This document shows, one piece after another, positions 8,721 through 18,172 of a DNA stretch of 64,000 bases. Both the position numbers and the translations under genes were made by a program. The stretch covers positions 186,001 through 250,000 of the forward strand of contig NZ_BMOT01000005.1 in the NCBI RefSeq assembly GCF_014647215.1. The letters run 5' to 3'. The notes under the pieces are model-generated. The model did not search any database. It saw only the letters and a list, made by a program, of their open reading frames with translations, and was not told the origin of the DNA. The DNA comes from Shewanella aestuarii. Its GTDB lineage: Bacteria; Pseudomonadota; Gammaproteobacteria; Enterobacterales; Shewanellaceae. How positions within the stretch are numbered: position 1 is the first letter of the stretch; each line of letters begins with the position of its first letter.

Positions 8721-10520
8721 TTCATCCGGTGCGCCATGCTTAATAAACTCATCAGGCAAACCAATTTGTAGCACAGGCTTAATGATTTTAAGCTTCTGTA
8801 ATGCTTCCATTACGCCGCTACCAGCACCACCCATAATGGCGTTTTCTTCCACCGTGACAATAATGTCATGGCTATTTGCTAATTCAGTGAGTAGCTCAAT
8901 GTCTAATGGTTTAGCAAATCGCATGTCTGCCACTGTGGCATCAAGTGCTTCTGCGGCGGTTAACGCCGCAGCTAAAGTGGTCCCAAAATTAACAATCGCG
9001 ATGTTTTTGCCCTGACGCTTTATTACTCCTTTACCTATAGGTAAGGCTGTCATCAATTCGATTTGCTCTGCTCCTGTAGCAAAGCCTCTTGGGTAGCGAA
9101 CCGCTGTAGGGCCATCTTGATAACAATATCCGGTATACAGCATTTGGCGACATTCGTTTTCATCTGATGGCGTCATGATTACCATATTAGGAATGCAGCG
9201 CATAAAGCTTAAATCGAATGCCCCTTGATGGGTTGGGCCATCTGCGCCGACAATCCCACCACGGTCGATGGCAAATAGTACAGGTAGGCGTTGCAATGCC
9301 ACATCATGGATTAGCTGGTCATAACCACGCTGTAGGAATGTAGAGTAAATTGCCACTACAGGTTTAAGGCCTTGAGTCGCCATGCCTGCCGCAAGGGTTA
9401 CCGCGTGCTGCTCTGCAATGGCCGCATCAAAATATTGCTTGGGGAAACGCTGAGAAAACTCAACCATACCAGAGCCTTCACGCATCGCAGGGGTGATGCC
9501 CATAAGCGTGTTATCTTGTTCTGCAACATCACATAGCCATTTTCCAAAAACCTGTGAAAAAGTCGGTAAACCTGGTTTAGTTGCCGGTTTTTTGAATTGG
9601 CTAGGATCAAATTTAGGCACAGCATGCCAGCCGATAGGGTCTTTTTCTGCGGGTTCATAACCACGACCTTTTTTGGTCATAATGTGCAGAATTTGTGGCC
9701 CTTTAAGATTACGCATATTACGCATGGTTTCGACGAGAGCATCAACATCGTGACCATCGATAGGGCCTATATAGTTAAAGCCAAGCTCCTCAAAAAGGGT
9801 GCCAGGTACTACCATGCCTTTTAAGTGTTCTTCAGTACGCTTGGCCATTTCTTTAATGACAGGCATGCCCTTAAGCACTTTTTTGCTGCTTTCACGAATG
9901 GTGGTGTAAAAACGCCCAGACATTAATTGGGCTAAATGATTATTAAGTGCACCAACGTTTTCAGAAATGGACATCTCGTTGTCATTTAAGACAACTAGCA
10001 TGTCATTGTGTAAATCACCGGCATGATTGAGTGCTTCAAACACCATACCCCCTGTCATAGCACCGTCACCAATAACAGCAACGACTTTACGGCCAAGGTC
10101 TTCTTTTTCTGCGGCAATCGCCATACCCAGTGCAGCACTAACGGAAGTACCAGAGTGGCCTACACTGAAAGTGTCATATGGGCTTTCTTCACGCCATGGA
10201 AAAGGATGCAGACCATTTTTTTGACGAATAGTGTGCATACGCTCGCGGCGGTCAGTTAATATTTTATGCGGATAAGCCTGATGGCCAACATCCCACACCA
10301 ATTGGTCAAACGGTGTGTTATAGACATAATGAAGCGCTACGGTTAATTCAACCGTACCTAGACCAGAAGCAAAATGACCACTCGACATTCCTACTGATTG
10401 CAGTAAGAATTGTCTTAACTCATTTGATACCTGAGGCAACAAGCCTTGAGGTAGTTTTCTAAGTTCTTCTGGTGTATTAGCTTGTGCCAATACTGGATAT
10501 TGAGAATTATCGAAACTCAT
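8655..10520 (-). CDS. dxs: 1-deoxy-D-xylulose-5-phosphate synthase
   Basis: Dxs condenses pyruvate and glyceraldehyde 3-phosphate with thiamine diphosphate, the first step of the MEP isoprenoid pathway. It is 621 residues, the usual length. The thiamine-binding motif GDGAMTGG...NDNEMSIS is near residues 151-184, and the transketolase-like pyrimidine-binding region has [15 protein letters not shown] near 370. It is the first visible pathway gene next to ispA, 18 bp away, and xseB, all on the minus strand, forming a conserved operon. Its last codons are duplicated downstream. Confidence 0.97.
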   Translation of the reverse strand: MSFDNSQYPVLAQANTPEELRKLPQGLLPQVSNELRQFLLQSVGMSSGHFASGLGTVELTVALHYVYNTPFDQLVWDVGHQAYPHKILTDRRERMHTIRQKNGLHPFPWREESPYDTFSVGHSGTSVSAALGMAIAAEKEDLGRKVVAVIGDGAMTGGMVFEALNHAGDLHNDMLVVLNDNEMSISENVGALNNHLAQLMSGRFYTTIRESSKKVLKGMPVIKEMAKRTEEHLKGMVVPGTLFEELGFNYIGPIDGHDVDALVETMRNMRNLKGPQILHIMTKKGRGYEPAEKDPIGWHAVPKFDPSQFKKPATKPGLPTFSQVFGKWLCDVAEQDNTLMGITPAMREGSGMVEFSQRFPKQYFDAAIAEQHAVTLAAGMATQGLKPVVAIYSTFLQRGYDQLIHDVALQRLPVLFAIDRGGIVGADGPTHQGAFDLSFMRCIPNMVIMTPSDENECRQMLYTGYCYQDGPTAVRYPRGFATGAEQIELMTALPIGKGVIKRQGKNIAIVNFGTTLAAALTAAEALDATVADMRFAKPLDIELLTELANSHDIIVTVEENAIMGGAGSGVMEALQKLKIIKPVLQIGLPDEFIKHGAPDEIISELKLDATGIEQQIRDYLN

Positions 10521-10538
10521 AGTGAGATATCTGTCTTA

Positions 10539-11420
10539 TTATATTCTTCGCGCGATAATATATCGGGCAAAGTCTGCAATTAACTGGCTATTGTATGGCA
10601 ATTTAGTCAGTTCTGATAGGGCATCATCAACAAGTTGCTGTGATGTCTGTTTAGCACCTTCTAAACCTAATAGTTGAGGGAAGGTACTTTTATTCGATTG
10701 TTGATCACTGCCTTGTGGTTTACCCAGTTCCTCGGTACTGGCAATGATGTCTAAAATGTCATCTTGTACTTGAAACGCCAGACCCACATGCTGCGCGTAG
10801 CGCATTAAAGTGTCATGAACACTTTGGCTGGCATTGGCGGCGATTAACGCCATTTCAACCGCACAACTGATTAATGCGCCGGTTTTTTTGTTGTGTAATT
10901 CAGTCAGTCTTGTCAGTTCAATACGCTGATTAGTGGCGCTAAGATCAATGGCTTGCCCGCCACACATACCTTGATAACCAGAGGCTTTTGCTAACGATTT
11001 TACAATGGCAAGTTGTTGCTTAGGAGATAAACCGTCAATTGGAGTACTGATGATATCAAAAGCTAAGGTTTGTAATGCATCACCAGCAAGTATTGCACTG
11101 GCTTCATCAAAGGCAATATGCACCGTTGGTTGGCCGCGACGAAGGCAATCATCATCCATTGCAGGTAAATCATCATGAATTAAAGAGTAGGCATGAATGC
11201 ACTCAATGGCTGCAGCAAGATTATCTAGGGTCGTTAACGGTACATTGAGCATATTGCCAATGCTATAGACTAAAAATGGTCTAATGCGCTTACCACCCAA
11301 TAATGCACCATGTGTCATGGCAGCTTTTAAAGTGGGAGCGGCATCATCAAGATCATGTAAGTGCTGGCGGAGTACTTGATCAACGCGTTGTTGATAAGTC
11401 TTGATTGCATCTGTTAACAA
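10539..11420 (-). CDS. ispA: Farnesyl diphosphate synthase (geranyltranstransferase)
   Basis: IspA makes geranyl and then farnesyl diphosphate from IPP and DMAPP. The protein has 293 residues; the first Asp-rich motif DDLPAMDDD is at residues 83-91 and the second, QVQDDILD, near 220-227, with LGGKRIRPFL upstream for diphosphate binding. These assign a class I short-chain prenyl transferase. It sits between xseB (31 bp) and dxs (18 bp) in the usual gamma-proteobacterial operon, feeding the MEP-pathway product onward. Confidence 0.96.
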   Translation of the reverse strand: MLTDAIKTYQQRVDQVLRQHLHDLDDAAPTLKAAMTHGALLGGKRIRPFLVYSIGNMLNVPLTTLDNLAAAIECIHAYSLIHDDLPAMDDDCLRRGQPTVHIAFDEASAILAGDALQTLAFDIISTPIDGLSPKQQLAIVKSLAKASGYQGMCGGQAIDLSATNQRIELTRLTELHNKKTGALISCAVEMALIAANASQSVHDTLMRYAQHVGLAFQVQDDILDIIASTEELGKPQGSDQQSNKSTFPQLLGLEGAKQTSQQLVDDALSELTKLPYNSQLIADFARYIIARRI

Positions 11421-11451
11421 TGGATTACCTCAAAGTACTTCTAAAGCAATG

Positions 11452-11682
11452 TTATGGTTCAATATCTAATGGCGATAACGTATCTTTTTCTTCCAGAAGA
11501 ATGGATACTTTTTGCTGTGCTTGCTCAAGTTTAGCCTGACTTTGGCGCACAAGCTTAATGCCACGTTCAAATTGCTTCAACGCATCATCAAGGGAAACTT
11601 CACCTTGTTCTAAATTTGCTACAATAGTTTCAAGCTCATTTAATGATTGCTCAAAACTAAGGTTTTCAGGTTTTTTGGCCAC
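11452..11682 (-). CDS. xseB: Exodeoxyribonuclease VII small subunit
   Basis: A 76-residue protein with the conserved family core FEQSLNELETIVANLEQGEVSLDDALKQF (residues about 9-37, two-helix hairpin). It pairs with XseA, encoded elsewhere, to degrade single-stranded DNA in both directions. It is the first gene of xseB-ispA-dxs. The start at 11682 has AGAGGAAT-type Shine-Dalgarno sequence upstream. Confidence 0.94.
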   Translation of the reverse strand: MAKKPENLSFEQSLNELETIVANLEQGEVSLDDALKQFERGIKLVRQSQAKLEQAQQKVSILLEEKDTLSPLDIEP

Positions 11683-11813
11683 GTTTACAATTCCTCTTAT
11701 TCAGCGTGTGACAAGGTATATCAGCCAAGCTTTAGGGTCAAATACAGACGCTGGATATTTGCTCAATAGCACGCTTTGTTACTGAAATTTGTTTAGAAAG
11801 TTGAAAATCGAGC

Positions 11814-11840
11814 TAAACTAGAAATGATTTTGACCGATAA
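11814..11840 (+). promoter_or_regulatory. Sigma-28 (FliA) flagellar promoter of pomAB
   Basis: TAAACTAG, exactly 11 bp, then ACCGATAA. The sigma-28 consensus is TAAAGTTT-N11-GCCGATAA; the -10 matches at seven of eight bases. It lies 80 bp upstream of the pomA start, placing the stator genes in the late flagellar class. Confidence 0.75.
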
Positions 11841-11919
11841 CATAATAAGATTATGCTTACCTTAGAGATAATTAGGCATTAGCACATCAAGCAGAATTGA
11901 CTGCATTTGAGGAGAAGTT

Positions 11920-12687
11920 GTGGATTTAGCAACCCTGATAGGTATTATTGGCGCTTTTGCTTTTATTATCGGCGCTATGGTCACCAGTGGTGGCATTGGC
12001 TTATTTATCGACGTACCGTCAATTTTGATTGTTGTTGCAGGTTCTTTGTTTGTCGTGATGATGAAGTTCAATCTTAAGCAATTTCTTGGTGCAGTTAAGA
12101 TTGGTCTTAAAGCATTTATGTTTAAAATCGATAGACCTGAAGACTTAATCGAACAGTCCGTGAGTATGGCTGATGCTGCACGTAAAGGCGGTTTTTTAGC
12201 CTTAGAAGAAGCGCAAATTAGCAATACCTTTATGCAAAAAGCCGTCGACATGTTAGTTGATGGTCATGATGGCGATGTTGTGCGTAACGCGCTGGAAAAA
12301 GACATAGCATTAACAGAAGAACGCCATAAAGCCGGTATCGGTATTTTTAAAGCGATGGGCGATGTTGCGCCTGCGATGGGTATGATAGGTACACTTGTTG
12401 GTTTGGTTGCCATGTTATCAAATATGGATGATCCAAAATCCATTGGGCCTTCGATGGCGGTTGCCTTGTTAACCACACTTTACGGCGCGGTAATTGCTAA
12501 CATGATAGCCATTCCTATGGCCGATAAATTATCACTGCGAATGAATGAAGAGTTATTGAACCGTAATTTAATTATGGATGCGGTATTGGCCATACAAGAT
12601 GGTCAAAACCCTCGTGTTATTGAAGGCTTTTTGAAGAACTATCTTGCTGAGAAACAACGTAAAGTCGATACGACGGACGGAGAGTAA
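11920..12687 (+). CDS. pomA: Flagellar motor stator protein PomA (sodium type)
   Basis: A 255-residue inner-membrane protein with four predicted membrane segments (about residues 5-25, 30-50, 150-170 and 180-200) and a cytoplasmic loop that contacts FliG. It resembles PomA/MotA of the ExbB-TolQ superfamily (MDLATLIGIIGAFAFIIGAM; GDVAPAMGMIGTLVGLVAML). It forms the ion channel with PomB. The start is GTG at 11920 with GAGGAG five bases upstream. It is followed after 2 bp by pomB. Sodium rather than proton use is inferred from resemblance to Shewanella and Vibrio PomA. Confidence 0.93.
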   Translation: MDLATLIGIIGAFAFIIGAMVTSGGIGLFIDVPSILIVVAGSLFVVMMKFNLKQFLGAVKIGLKAFMFKIDRPEDLIEQSVSMADAARKGGFLALEEAQISNTFMQKAVDMLVDGHDGDVVRNALEKDIALTEERHKAGIGIFKAMGDVAPAMGMIGTLVGLVAMLSNMDDPKSIGPSMAVALLTTLYGAVIANMIAIPMADKLSLRMNEELLNRNLIMDAVLAIQDGQNPRVIEGFLKNYLAEKQRKVDTTDGE

Positions 12688-12689
12688 CC

Positions 12690-13616
12690 ATGGCCAAGGC
12701 CAAGTGTGATTGTCCACCCGCAGGCGCGCCCATGTGGTTAGCAACCTTTGCTGACCTAATGTCCCTGTTGATGTGCTTTTTCGTGTTACTGCTAGCGTTC
12801 TCTGAAATGGACGTGATGAAGTTTAAGCAAATCGCGGGTTCAATGAAGTATGCATTTGGTGTACAAAATAAAGTTGAAGTAAAAGATATCCCTAAGGGGA
12901 CGTCTGTTATTGCGCTTGAGTTTCGCCCTGGACGACCTGATCCCACACCGATTGAGATTATTAACCAGCAAACCAATGAAATGACTCAACCCACCATTGA
13001 GTATCAAGCAGGTGAGGAAGACAGTGCTGGTGGCGTTCAAAAGCAAAATGGTGCTCAACGGGGGGGGAATGCTAGCGCTACAGCACAAAAAGAAGCTGAA
13101 GCGGTTAAAAAAGATGCCGCTTCGGCTCAAGACAATATCAATGAAGAACTGAAAAAAATGGCTGAACAATTGAACGAGCAAATCGTTGATGGTGCCATTG
13201 AGTTAGAGTCTTTAGGCCAACAAATTATTATTCGTATTCGAGAGAAAGGATCGTTTGCATCAGGCTCTGGTTTTTTACAACCTAAATTCAGGCCCATCGT
13301 TCGTTCAATCGGTGAGTTACTTAAAGATGTGCCTGGTGTAATCACGGTATCGGGTCATACTGATGGTGCCCATATAAGTAACGAGCTTTATAGCTCAAAT
13401 TGGGATTTATCTAGCCAGCGTGCCGTTGCTGTGGCTCATGAGTTAATGAAAGTGCCAGGTTTTGATGAAAGTCGCATGAAAGTAATGGGGGAAGCATCCA
13501 ATAACCCACTGGTGCCTAACGACAGCAATAGTAATCGAGCCCGAAATCGCCGTGTTGAAATTGCCATTGAGCAGGGGAAACCCAAAGAGTCAGATGAAAT
13601 TAAAGTGATCCAATAA
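12690..13616 (+). CDS. pomB: Flagellar motor stator protein PomB
   Basis: A 308-residue partner of PomA. Single membrane helix at about residues 14-37 with the essential ion-binding aspartate in FADLMSLLMCFF; a plug segment follows; then a low-complexity linker (about 105-160) and an OmpA-like peptidoglycan-binding domain (GHTDGAHISNELY...LSSQRA...NRARNRRVEI). It anchors the stator to the cell wall. The linker is encoded across an unbroken run of eight G (13060-13067), unusual for this AT-rich genome and a possible slippage site. A terminator follows 30 bp after the stop. Confidence 0.94.
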   Translation: MAKAKCDCPPAGAPMWLATFADLMSLLMCFFVLLLAFSEMDVMKFKQIAGSMKYAFGVQNKVEVKDIPKGTSVIALEFRPGRPDPTPIEIINQQTNEMTQPTIEYQAGEEDSAGGVQKQNGAQRGGNASATAQKEAEAVKKDAASAQDNINEELKKMAEQLNEQIVDGAIELESLGQQIIIRIREKGSFASGSGFLQPKFRPIVRSIGELLKDVPGVITVSGHTDGAHISNELYSSNWDLSSQRAVAVAHELMKVPGFDESRMKVMGEASNNPLVPNDSNSNRARNRRVEIAIEQGKPKESDEIKVIQ

Positions 13617-13645
13617 GCTGATTTATTTGAGGTAAGCTTACTGAT

Positions 13646-13673
13646 AAAAGCGCAGTCATTTGATTGCGCTTTT
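13646..13673 (+). terminator. Intrinsic terminator of pomAB
   Basis: AAAAGCGCA (13646-13654) pairs with TGCGCTTTT (13665-13673) over a 10-nt loop, ending in T-rich sequence. Confidence 0.8.
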
Positions 13674-13780
13674 GTTTAGTTCACTTGTTTGTCGGTTTCA
13701 CAATTTATCCGTTTAACTAAGATAAAATTTTATCAGCTTGTATGAACAGGGCATTGTCATTGAATGCCTCGCGAATGCTA

Positions 13781-13808
13781 TTACATGTGGTGATAAATTT
13801 GCTATAAT
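13781..13808 (+). promoter_or_regulatory. Sigma-70 promoter, extended -10, upstream of thiI
   Basis: TGCTATAAT (13800-13808) is a perfect extended -10; the -35 (TTACAT, 13781-13786) is poor. The transcript would have a leader of about 175 nt before thiI. The 373-bp gap 13617-13989 otherwise holds the pomAB terminator and a short dyad (GATAAAATTTTATC near 13721), and I see no gene in it. Confidence 0.5.
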
Positions 13809-13989
13809 CCGCCGCAATTGCTTGCTTACTTTTACCCCGTGTAATCATTTTATCGACGCTGTTTTACTCGGTGCTGAGATTTTACGCTGTAGAAAATAAG
13901 TCTTTATTCTATTAATTCAAATCATTAAATGTCACATCGGCAAAACTAATGTTAGTTTTTAGTCGGTCATTTATGTTGCCGGAACTGCT

Positions 13990-15444
13990 ATGAAGTTTAT
14001 CGTAAAGCTATACCCAGAAATCATGATGAAGAGTAAATCGGTAAGATTACGTTTTACCAAAATGCTTGAAACCAATATTCGCAATGTACTTAAAAAAGTT
14101 GATGAAGAGGCAAAAGTACAGCGTTTATTTGACCGTATCATCGTCAAGGTGCCGGAAGATAAACCTGAATTGCAGGGTAAATTTGCGGAACGTTTAGCTT
14201 GTATTCCTGGTATTGCCCATGTGGTTCAGGTCAGTGAATATCCGTTTGATACCGTTGACAGTATTTATCAGTTAGCGTTACCGCGTTATCGCGATGAGAT
14301 TGCGGGTAAAACTTTTTGTGTGCGGGTTAAACGAACAGGCAAGCATGATTTTAATTCGATAGAGGTAGAGCGCTACGTAGGTGGTGGTTTAAACCAGCAT
14401 ACCGATGCATTGGGGGTGAAACTTAAAAATCCTGATGTGACTGTGAATCTTGAAATCGATCGCGATAAACTTTACATGGTTGAGCGTCGCATAGAAGGAT
14501 TAGGCGGTTTTCCAATGGCAACCCAAGAAGATGTGCTATCGCTGATTTCTGGCGGGTTTGACTCTGGTGTATCAAGTTATCAATTTATTAAGAAAGGCGC
14601 TCGAACGCACTATTGCTTTTTTAATCTAGGTGGTGCTCAACACGAGATAGGTGTGAAGCAAGTGGCTTATCATTTATGGCAGACCTATAGCGAATCGCAC
14701 AAAGTACGTTTTATTACTGTGCCATTTGAACCCGTCGTTGAACAGATCTTAGAGCGGATTGATAATGGTCAAATGGGGGTTATTCTGAAGCGTGTCATGA
14801 TGCGTGTTGCGGCTCAAATCGCTGAGAAGTATGGTATCCAAGGTATTGTAACGGGTGAGAGCCTAGGTCAAGTATCTAGCCAAACCTTAACCAATTTAAA
14901 TGTTATCGATCGCTGCACTGATATGTTAATTATGCGCCCGTTAATTGCCATGGATAAGCAGGACATTATTAATCAAAGCAGATTAATTGGTACCGAAGAT
15001 TTTGCTAAAACCATGCCTGAATACTGTGGCGTGATTTCGCAAAAACCAACAGTTAAAGCGGTATTATCTAAAATTGAAGCTGAAGAGAAAAAGTTTGATG
15101 AAGACTTAATTGAACGCATCGTTGCTTCTGCAAAGGTAATGGATATTAGGGATATTGAAACAGAAATGAATCAACAAATCACTGAAACTGAAACGGTTAC
15201 CGATATTGCTACTGGTGAAATTGTCATTGATGTGCGATCACCTGAAGAAGAAGAGCGTAAGCCTTTAGATATCGACGGCGTGGAAGTTAAAACCATTCCT
15301 TTCTTTAAATTAGCGACTCAGTTTGCTGATTTAGATAAAAGTAAAACCTATTTACTTTACTGTGATCGTGGTGTGATGAGCAAACTTCAAGCATTATATT
15401 TGATTGAGCAAGGTCATCATAATGTGAAGGTATATCGCCCGTAA
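13990..15444 (+). CDS. thiI: tRNA 4-thiouridine synthase ThiI
   Basis: ThiI adenylates U8 of tRNA and transfers sulfur from IscS; it also serves thiazole synthesis for thiamine. The 484 residues contain an N-terminal ferredoxin-like and THUMP domain (to about 165), the PP-loop [13 protein letters not shown] (near 187), and a C-terminal rhodanese domain. The two catalytic cysteines are present: C346 in EYCGVIS and C458 in the rhodanese loop YCDRGV, so the enzyme is of the long, rhodanese-containing type. It stands alone between a promoter and a terminator. Confidence 0.97.
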   Translation: MKFIVKLYPEIMMKSKSVRLRFTKMLETNIRNVLKKVDEEAKVQRLFDRIIVKVPEDKPELQGKFAERLACIPGIAHVVQVSEYPFDTVDSIYQLALPRYRDEIAGKTFCVRVKRTGKHDFNSIEVERYVGGGLNQHTDALGVKLKNPDVTVNLEIDRDKLYMVERRIEGLGGFPMATQEDVLSLISGGFDSGVSSYQFIKKGARTHYCFFNLGGAQHEIGVKQVAYHLWQTYSESHKVRFITVPFEPVVEQILERIDNGQMGVILKRVMMRVAAQIAEKYGIQGIVTGESLGQVSSQTLTNLNVIDRCTDMLIMRPLIAMDKQDIINQSRLIGTEDFAKTMPEYCGVISQKPTVKAVLSKIEAEEKKFDEDLIERIVASAKVMDIRDIETEMNQQITETETVTDIATGEIVIDVRSPEEEERKPLDIDGVEVKTIPFFKLATQFADLDKSKTYLLYCDRGVMSKLQALYLIEQGHHNVKVYRP

Positions 15445-15530
15445 CAGAGATAAGTTTATTGAGGACGAATATGGCTATGTTCGTTGTTAAAAAATGTGCT
15501 TACTAAAGTCGGGTTGAAAAATGCCACATA

Positions 15531-15558
15531 AAAAAACCGCAATCTATGCGGTTTTTTT
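15531..15558. terminator. Terminator between thiI and the small secreted-protein gene
   Basis: ACCGCA (15536-15541) and TGCGGT (15547-15552) with a 5-nt loop, flanked by A6 and T7, so it can work for both convergent genes. Confidence 0.85.
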
Positions 15559-15622
15559 ATTGCATTTATGGCAAGCTATCAAAGCTAGCATACATGAGGG
15601 AAGTACTGTTCAATAATAATTA

Positions 15623-15859
15623 TTAATCAGCCACTTGCGTGCGAACAGTTTTTATTTGTTGATCATTTTCAGTAATTAAAACTTCATTGACATCTTTAAC
15701 TACTTCTTGTTGCATTTGGTTTAGATTATCAGCTAATTGTGCATTAATAGTTGCGTATAAATCGCTAATATCTACTTGAGCCATTTCGTTAGCTTGTGCG
15801 GCACTCAGACTGAGTGACGACATCATAGCCAGTGCGAGAACAGATTTGAAATTGAACAT
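15623..15859 (-). CDS. Small secreted/periplasmic protein of unknown function
   Basis: 78 residues starting at the ATG at 15859, which has a strong GGAGG ribosome binding site; a longer frame to 15907 lacks one. Residues 1-23 (MFNFKSVLALAMMSSLSLSA) are a Sec signal peptide with probable cleavage after AQA near residue 24. The mature part is about 54 residues, acidic and probably helical (ATINAQLADNLNQMQQEVVKD). I do not recognise a family. It is convergent with thiI and divergent from gcvA; the local signals suggest a real monocistronic gene. Confidence 0.7.
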   Translation of the reverse strand: MFNFKSVLALAMMSSLSLSAAQANEMAQVDISDLYATINAQLADNLNQMQQEVVKDVNEVLITENDQQIKTVRTQVAD

Positions 15860-16040
15860 GAGTGAGCCTCCGGGCTGACAAATCGTTTGATTGCCGGACA
15901 CTCCCAAATACGTCGAAGAGACTGTCCAACTGACTTAATTTCATTGATGCTAATTTAATCAAAAACACTGTTCTTTACAAACGACAAAAAATACCGATAA
16001 TCATTAGAAAAACTAATTAAAAAACGAGAGATTGATCACC

Positions 16041-16952
16041 ATGTCGAGACGGTTACCTCCCTTAAATGCGGTGAAAGCATTTGAAGCCGCAGCAAGAAAT
16101 CTCAGCTTTACAAGGGCTGCAGAGGAGTTGTTTGTGACTCAGGCTGCTGTAAGTCATCAAATTAAAGCATTAGAAGATTTCTTGGGTTTAAAGTTGTTCA
16201 GACGCAAAAATCGATCATTATTGTTAACAGAAGAAGGCCAAAGCTACTTTCTCGATATCAAAGATATCTTCACCCAGCTTGGTGAAGCTACCGAAAGATT
16301 GCTCGCTCGCAGCGCCGTTGGCTCACTGACGGTGAGTATGTCACCCAGTTTTGCGATTCAATGGCTAGTGCCTCGTTTAGCTAAGTTCAGTGACAAAAAT
16401 CCAGATATTGATGTGCGTATCAAAGCGGTCGACAGTGACACTGGATCATTAACTGATGATGTGGATGTGGCGATTTATTATGGTCAAGGCAATTGGCCAG
16501 GGCTTCGTGCAGATAAACTGCGCAATGAAGTGTTAATTCCAGTGTGTTCGCCATTATTACTCAATGGCCCAAAACCGTTAAGTTCCCCAGCTGATTTAAA
16601 ACATCACACCCTACTGCATGACTCTAGTCGCCATGACTGGCAAGCTTGGTTTAGGCAATGTGGCGTTAGTGACATTAATGTCAACCAAGGGCCGATATTT
16701 AGTCATTCATCTTTAGTATTACAAGCCGCAGCTCATGGACAAGGCGTCGCATTAGGATACAGTGTGTTAGCACGCCCAGATATCAAAGCAGGGCGCTTGG
16801 TTTGCCCTTTCTCTGAAGTATTGGTAAGTAAAGATGCCTATTATTTAGTGTGCCAGCAAAACCATTCTGAATTAGGTAAGGTCAGCGCGTTTCGTGAGTG
16901 GATGGTCGATATGTTTGCCGAGGAGTCTCGCAGTGATTTACTTGCAGGATAG
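16041..16952 (+). CDS. gcvA: LysR-type regulator GcvA
   Basis: 303 residues from the ATG at 16041. The N-terminal winged helix (RLPPLNAVKAFEAAARNLSF, FTRAAEELFVTQAAVSHQIK) and the effector domain closely resemble E. coli GcvA, which activates the glycine cleavage genes when glycine is present and represses with purines. A TTG nine bases upstream in frame is an inferior start. The gene order gcvA, (hydrolase), DUF423, rlmM matches the E. coli gcvA-ygdD-rlmM cluster apart from the inserted hydrolase. I see no gcvB-like RNA gene upstream. Confidence 0.92.
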   Translation: MSRRLPPLNAVKAFEAAARNLSFTRAAEELFVTQAAVSHQIKALEDFLGLKLFRRKNRSLLLTEEGQSYFLDIKDIFTQLGEATERLLARSAVGSLTVSMSPSFAIQWLVPRLAKFSDKNPDIDVRIKAVDSDTGSLTDDVDVAIYYGQGNWPGLRADKLRNEVLIPVCSPLLLNGPKPLSSPADLKHHTLLHDSSRHDWQAWFRQCGVSDINVNQGPIFSHSSLVLQAAAHGQGVALGYSVLARPDIKAGRLVCPFSEVLVSKDAYYLVCQQNHSELGKVSAFREWMVDMFAEESRSDLLAG

Positions 16953-17655
16953 TATTAATCAAAATGCTGAATTAGCCCGAGATTATTTAATTGATGGTCC
17001 AGTGGATAGCGGCACGCTTATCGTGTTAGCTCATGGGGCCGGGGCCAATATGCACCATGCATTTATGCAGCAATTAACTCAAAGTTTGGTTGCCAAAGGT
17101 TTTGCTGTTTATCGATTTAATTTTTTATACATGCAAGCCAATATGCTTGATGGTAAAAAGCGCCCGCCAGATCGGGCGCCAAAGTTAGTGCAGCATTTAG
17201 AAAGTGTACTGGCAGATATTCAACATAAACAGCAACAGGGTGAACTTAACTACAAGCGTATTATGTTGGTCGGTAAATCGATGGGCTCACGTATGATGGC
17301 AACGTTAACCTCAAGTTTGCATCAATGTGAAATGCCTGATACCAAGGCCGCGCTTGATAGCGTCATTGGACAAGTTTGCTTGGGTTATCCATTTGTGCCA
17401 ATTAAAGGTGGTGTGCCACGATTGCCTCCGCTGAATGAATCAAGCATGCCGACATTGGTGCTTCAAGGTGAGCGAGATAAGTTTGGCCTTCCTGAGCAAA
17501 TAGCTTCGTGGACATTTCGCAAAGGAATTGAATTCACCTATATTCCTGATGGCGATCATAGTTTTGCCCCACGTAAGTCATCTGGAACAACATTCGACGC
17601 TAATCTCGCGCTTGTGGTGGCTGAGATAGATCGTTTTTGTGGATCTTTATCCTAA
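16933..17655 (+). CDS. Alpha/beta hydrolase of the KANL3/Tex30-like family
   Basis: About 240 residues from a GTG at 16933, preceded by AGGAGT and overlapping the end of gcvA by 20 bp, which implies coupling. The fold markers are VLAHGAGANMHHAFM near the N-terminus (oxyanion side), the nucleophile elbow GKSMGS, the acid region GERDKFG, and a C-terminal histidine in GDHSF. It probably hydrolyses an ester or related bond in the cytoplasm; the substrate is unknown. A longer frame starting at 16894 lies entirely inside gcvA and has no ribosome binding site. Confidence 0.85.
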   Translation: MIYLQDSINQNAELARDYLIDGPVDSGTLIVLAHGAGANMHHAFMQQLTQSLVAKGFAVYRFNFLYMQANMLDGKKRPPDRAPKLVQHLESVLADIQHKQQQGELNYKRIMLVGKSMGSRMMATLTSSLHQCEMPDTKAALDSVIGQVCLGYPFVPIKGGVPRLPPLNESSMPTLVLQGERDKFGLPEQIASWTFRKGIEFTYIPDGDHSFAPRKSSGTTFDANLALVVAEIDRFCGSLS

Positions 17656-17707
17656 GTTTGTTAGCCAAAGGTTTGTACATCAACCAAGCCCAATATTAAG
17701 GCAAATT

Positions 17708-18091
17708 ATGAAGCATCGTTTATTATCTGTCGCTGCAATGAGTGGCTTTCTCGCCGTGGCTTTAGGGGCATTTGCTGCTCATGGCCTAAAAAAAGTCACC
17801 TCAACAGAAATGATTAATATTTTTAATTTGGCTGTCGAATATCAGTTTTACCATACTTTTGCATTAATAGGCCTGGCGTTTGCTGCAAACTGGTTGAGCC
17901 CTAAACTGGTTAACTTGGCGGCTGGGTTTTTCATCACAGGTATCGTGTTATTTTCCGGTTCGCTCTATTTGTATGCGCTAATTGGTCAAAAATGGCTAGG
18001 TCCTATCACCCCCATTGGCGGTATTTGTTTACTGATTGGCTGGGCAATTTTTGCAACAGCTGCATGGCGTAAACCTGTTAATACGGATTAA
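17708..18091 (+). CDS. DUF423 membrane protein (YgdD-like)
   Basis: 127 residues with four predicted membrane helices and the family marks ALGAFAAHGLK near the N-terminus, EYQFYHTFALIG, and a C-terminal GPITPIGG. E. coli YgdD is similar in length (131) and position next to rlmM. It is an inner-membrane protein of unknown function. The start ATG at 17708 gives the usual N-terminus; the frame begins earlier, inside the hydrolase gene. Confidence 0.9.
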   Translation: MKHRLLSVAAMSGFLAVALGAFAAHGLKKVTSTEMINIFNLAVEYQFYHTFALIGLAFAANWLSPKLVNLAAGFFITGIVLFSGSLYLYALIGQKWLGPITPIGGICLLIGWAIFATAAWRKPVNTD

Positions 18092-18119
18092 ATCTAAATC
18101 TGCTATAGCGGCATATTCT

Positions 18120-18128
18120 TGCTATAAT
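18120..18128 (+). promoter_or_regulatory. Extended -10 promoter upstream of rlmM
   Basis: TGCTATAAT, 45 bp upstream of the rlmM ATG. The same CTATAATCCG block occurs at the thiI promoter. No convincing -35. Confidence 0.45.
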
Positions 18129-18172
18129 CCGACAAAATTTTGCTTCAAGTTCGACTATTGCTAAGGCTTTAC

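Noticed and set aside
15860..16040. gcvB small RNA gene next to gcvA
   Set aside because: In enterobacteria gcvB lies divergent from gcvA, but here the divergent neighbour is a coding gene with a signal peptide and ribosome binding site, and no GcvB-like structure or terminator is seen.
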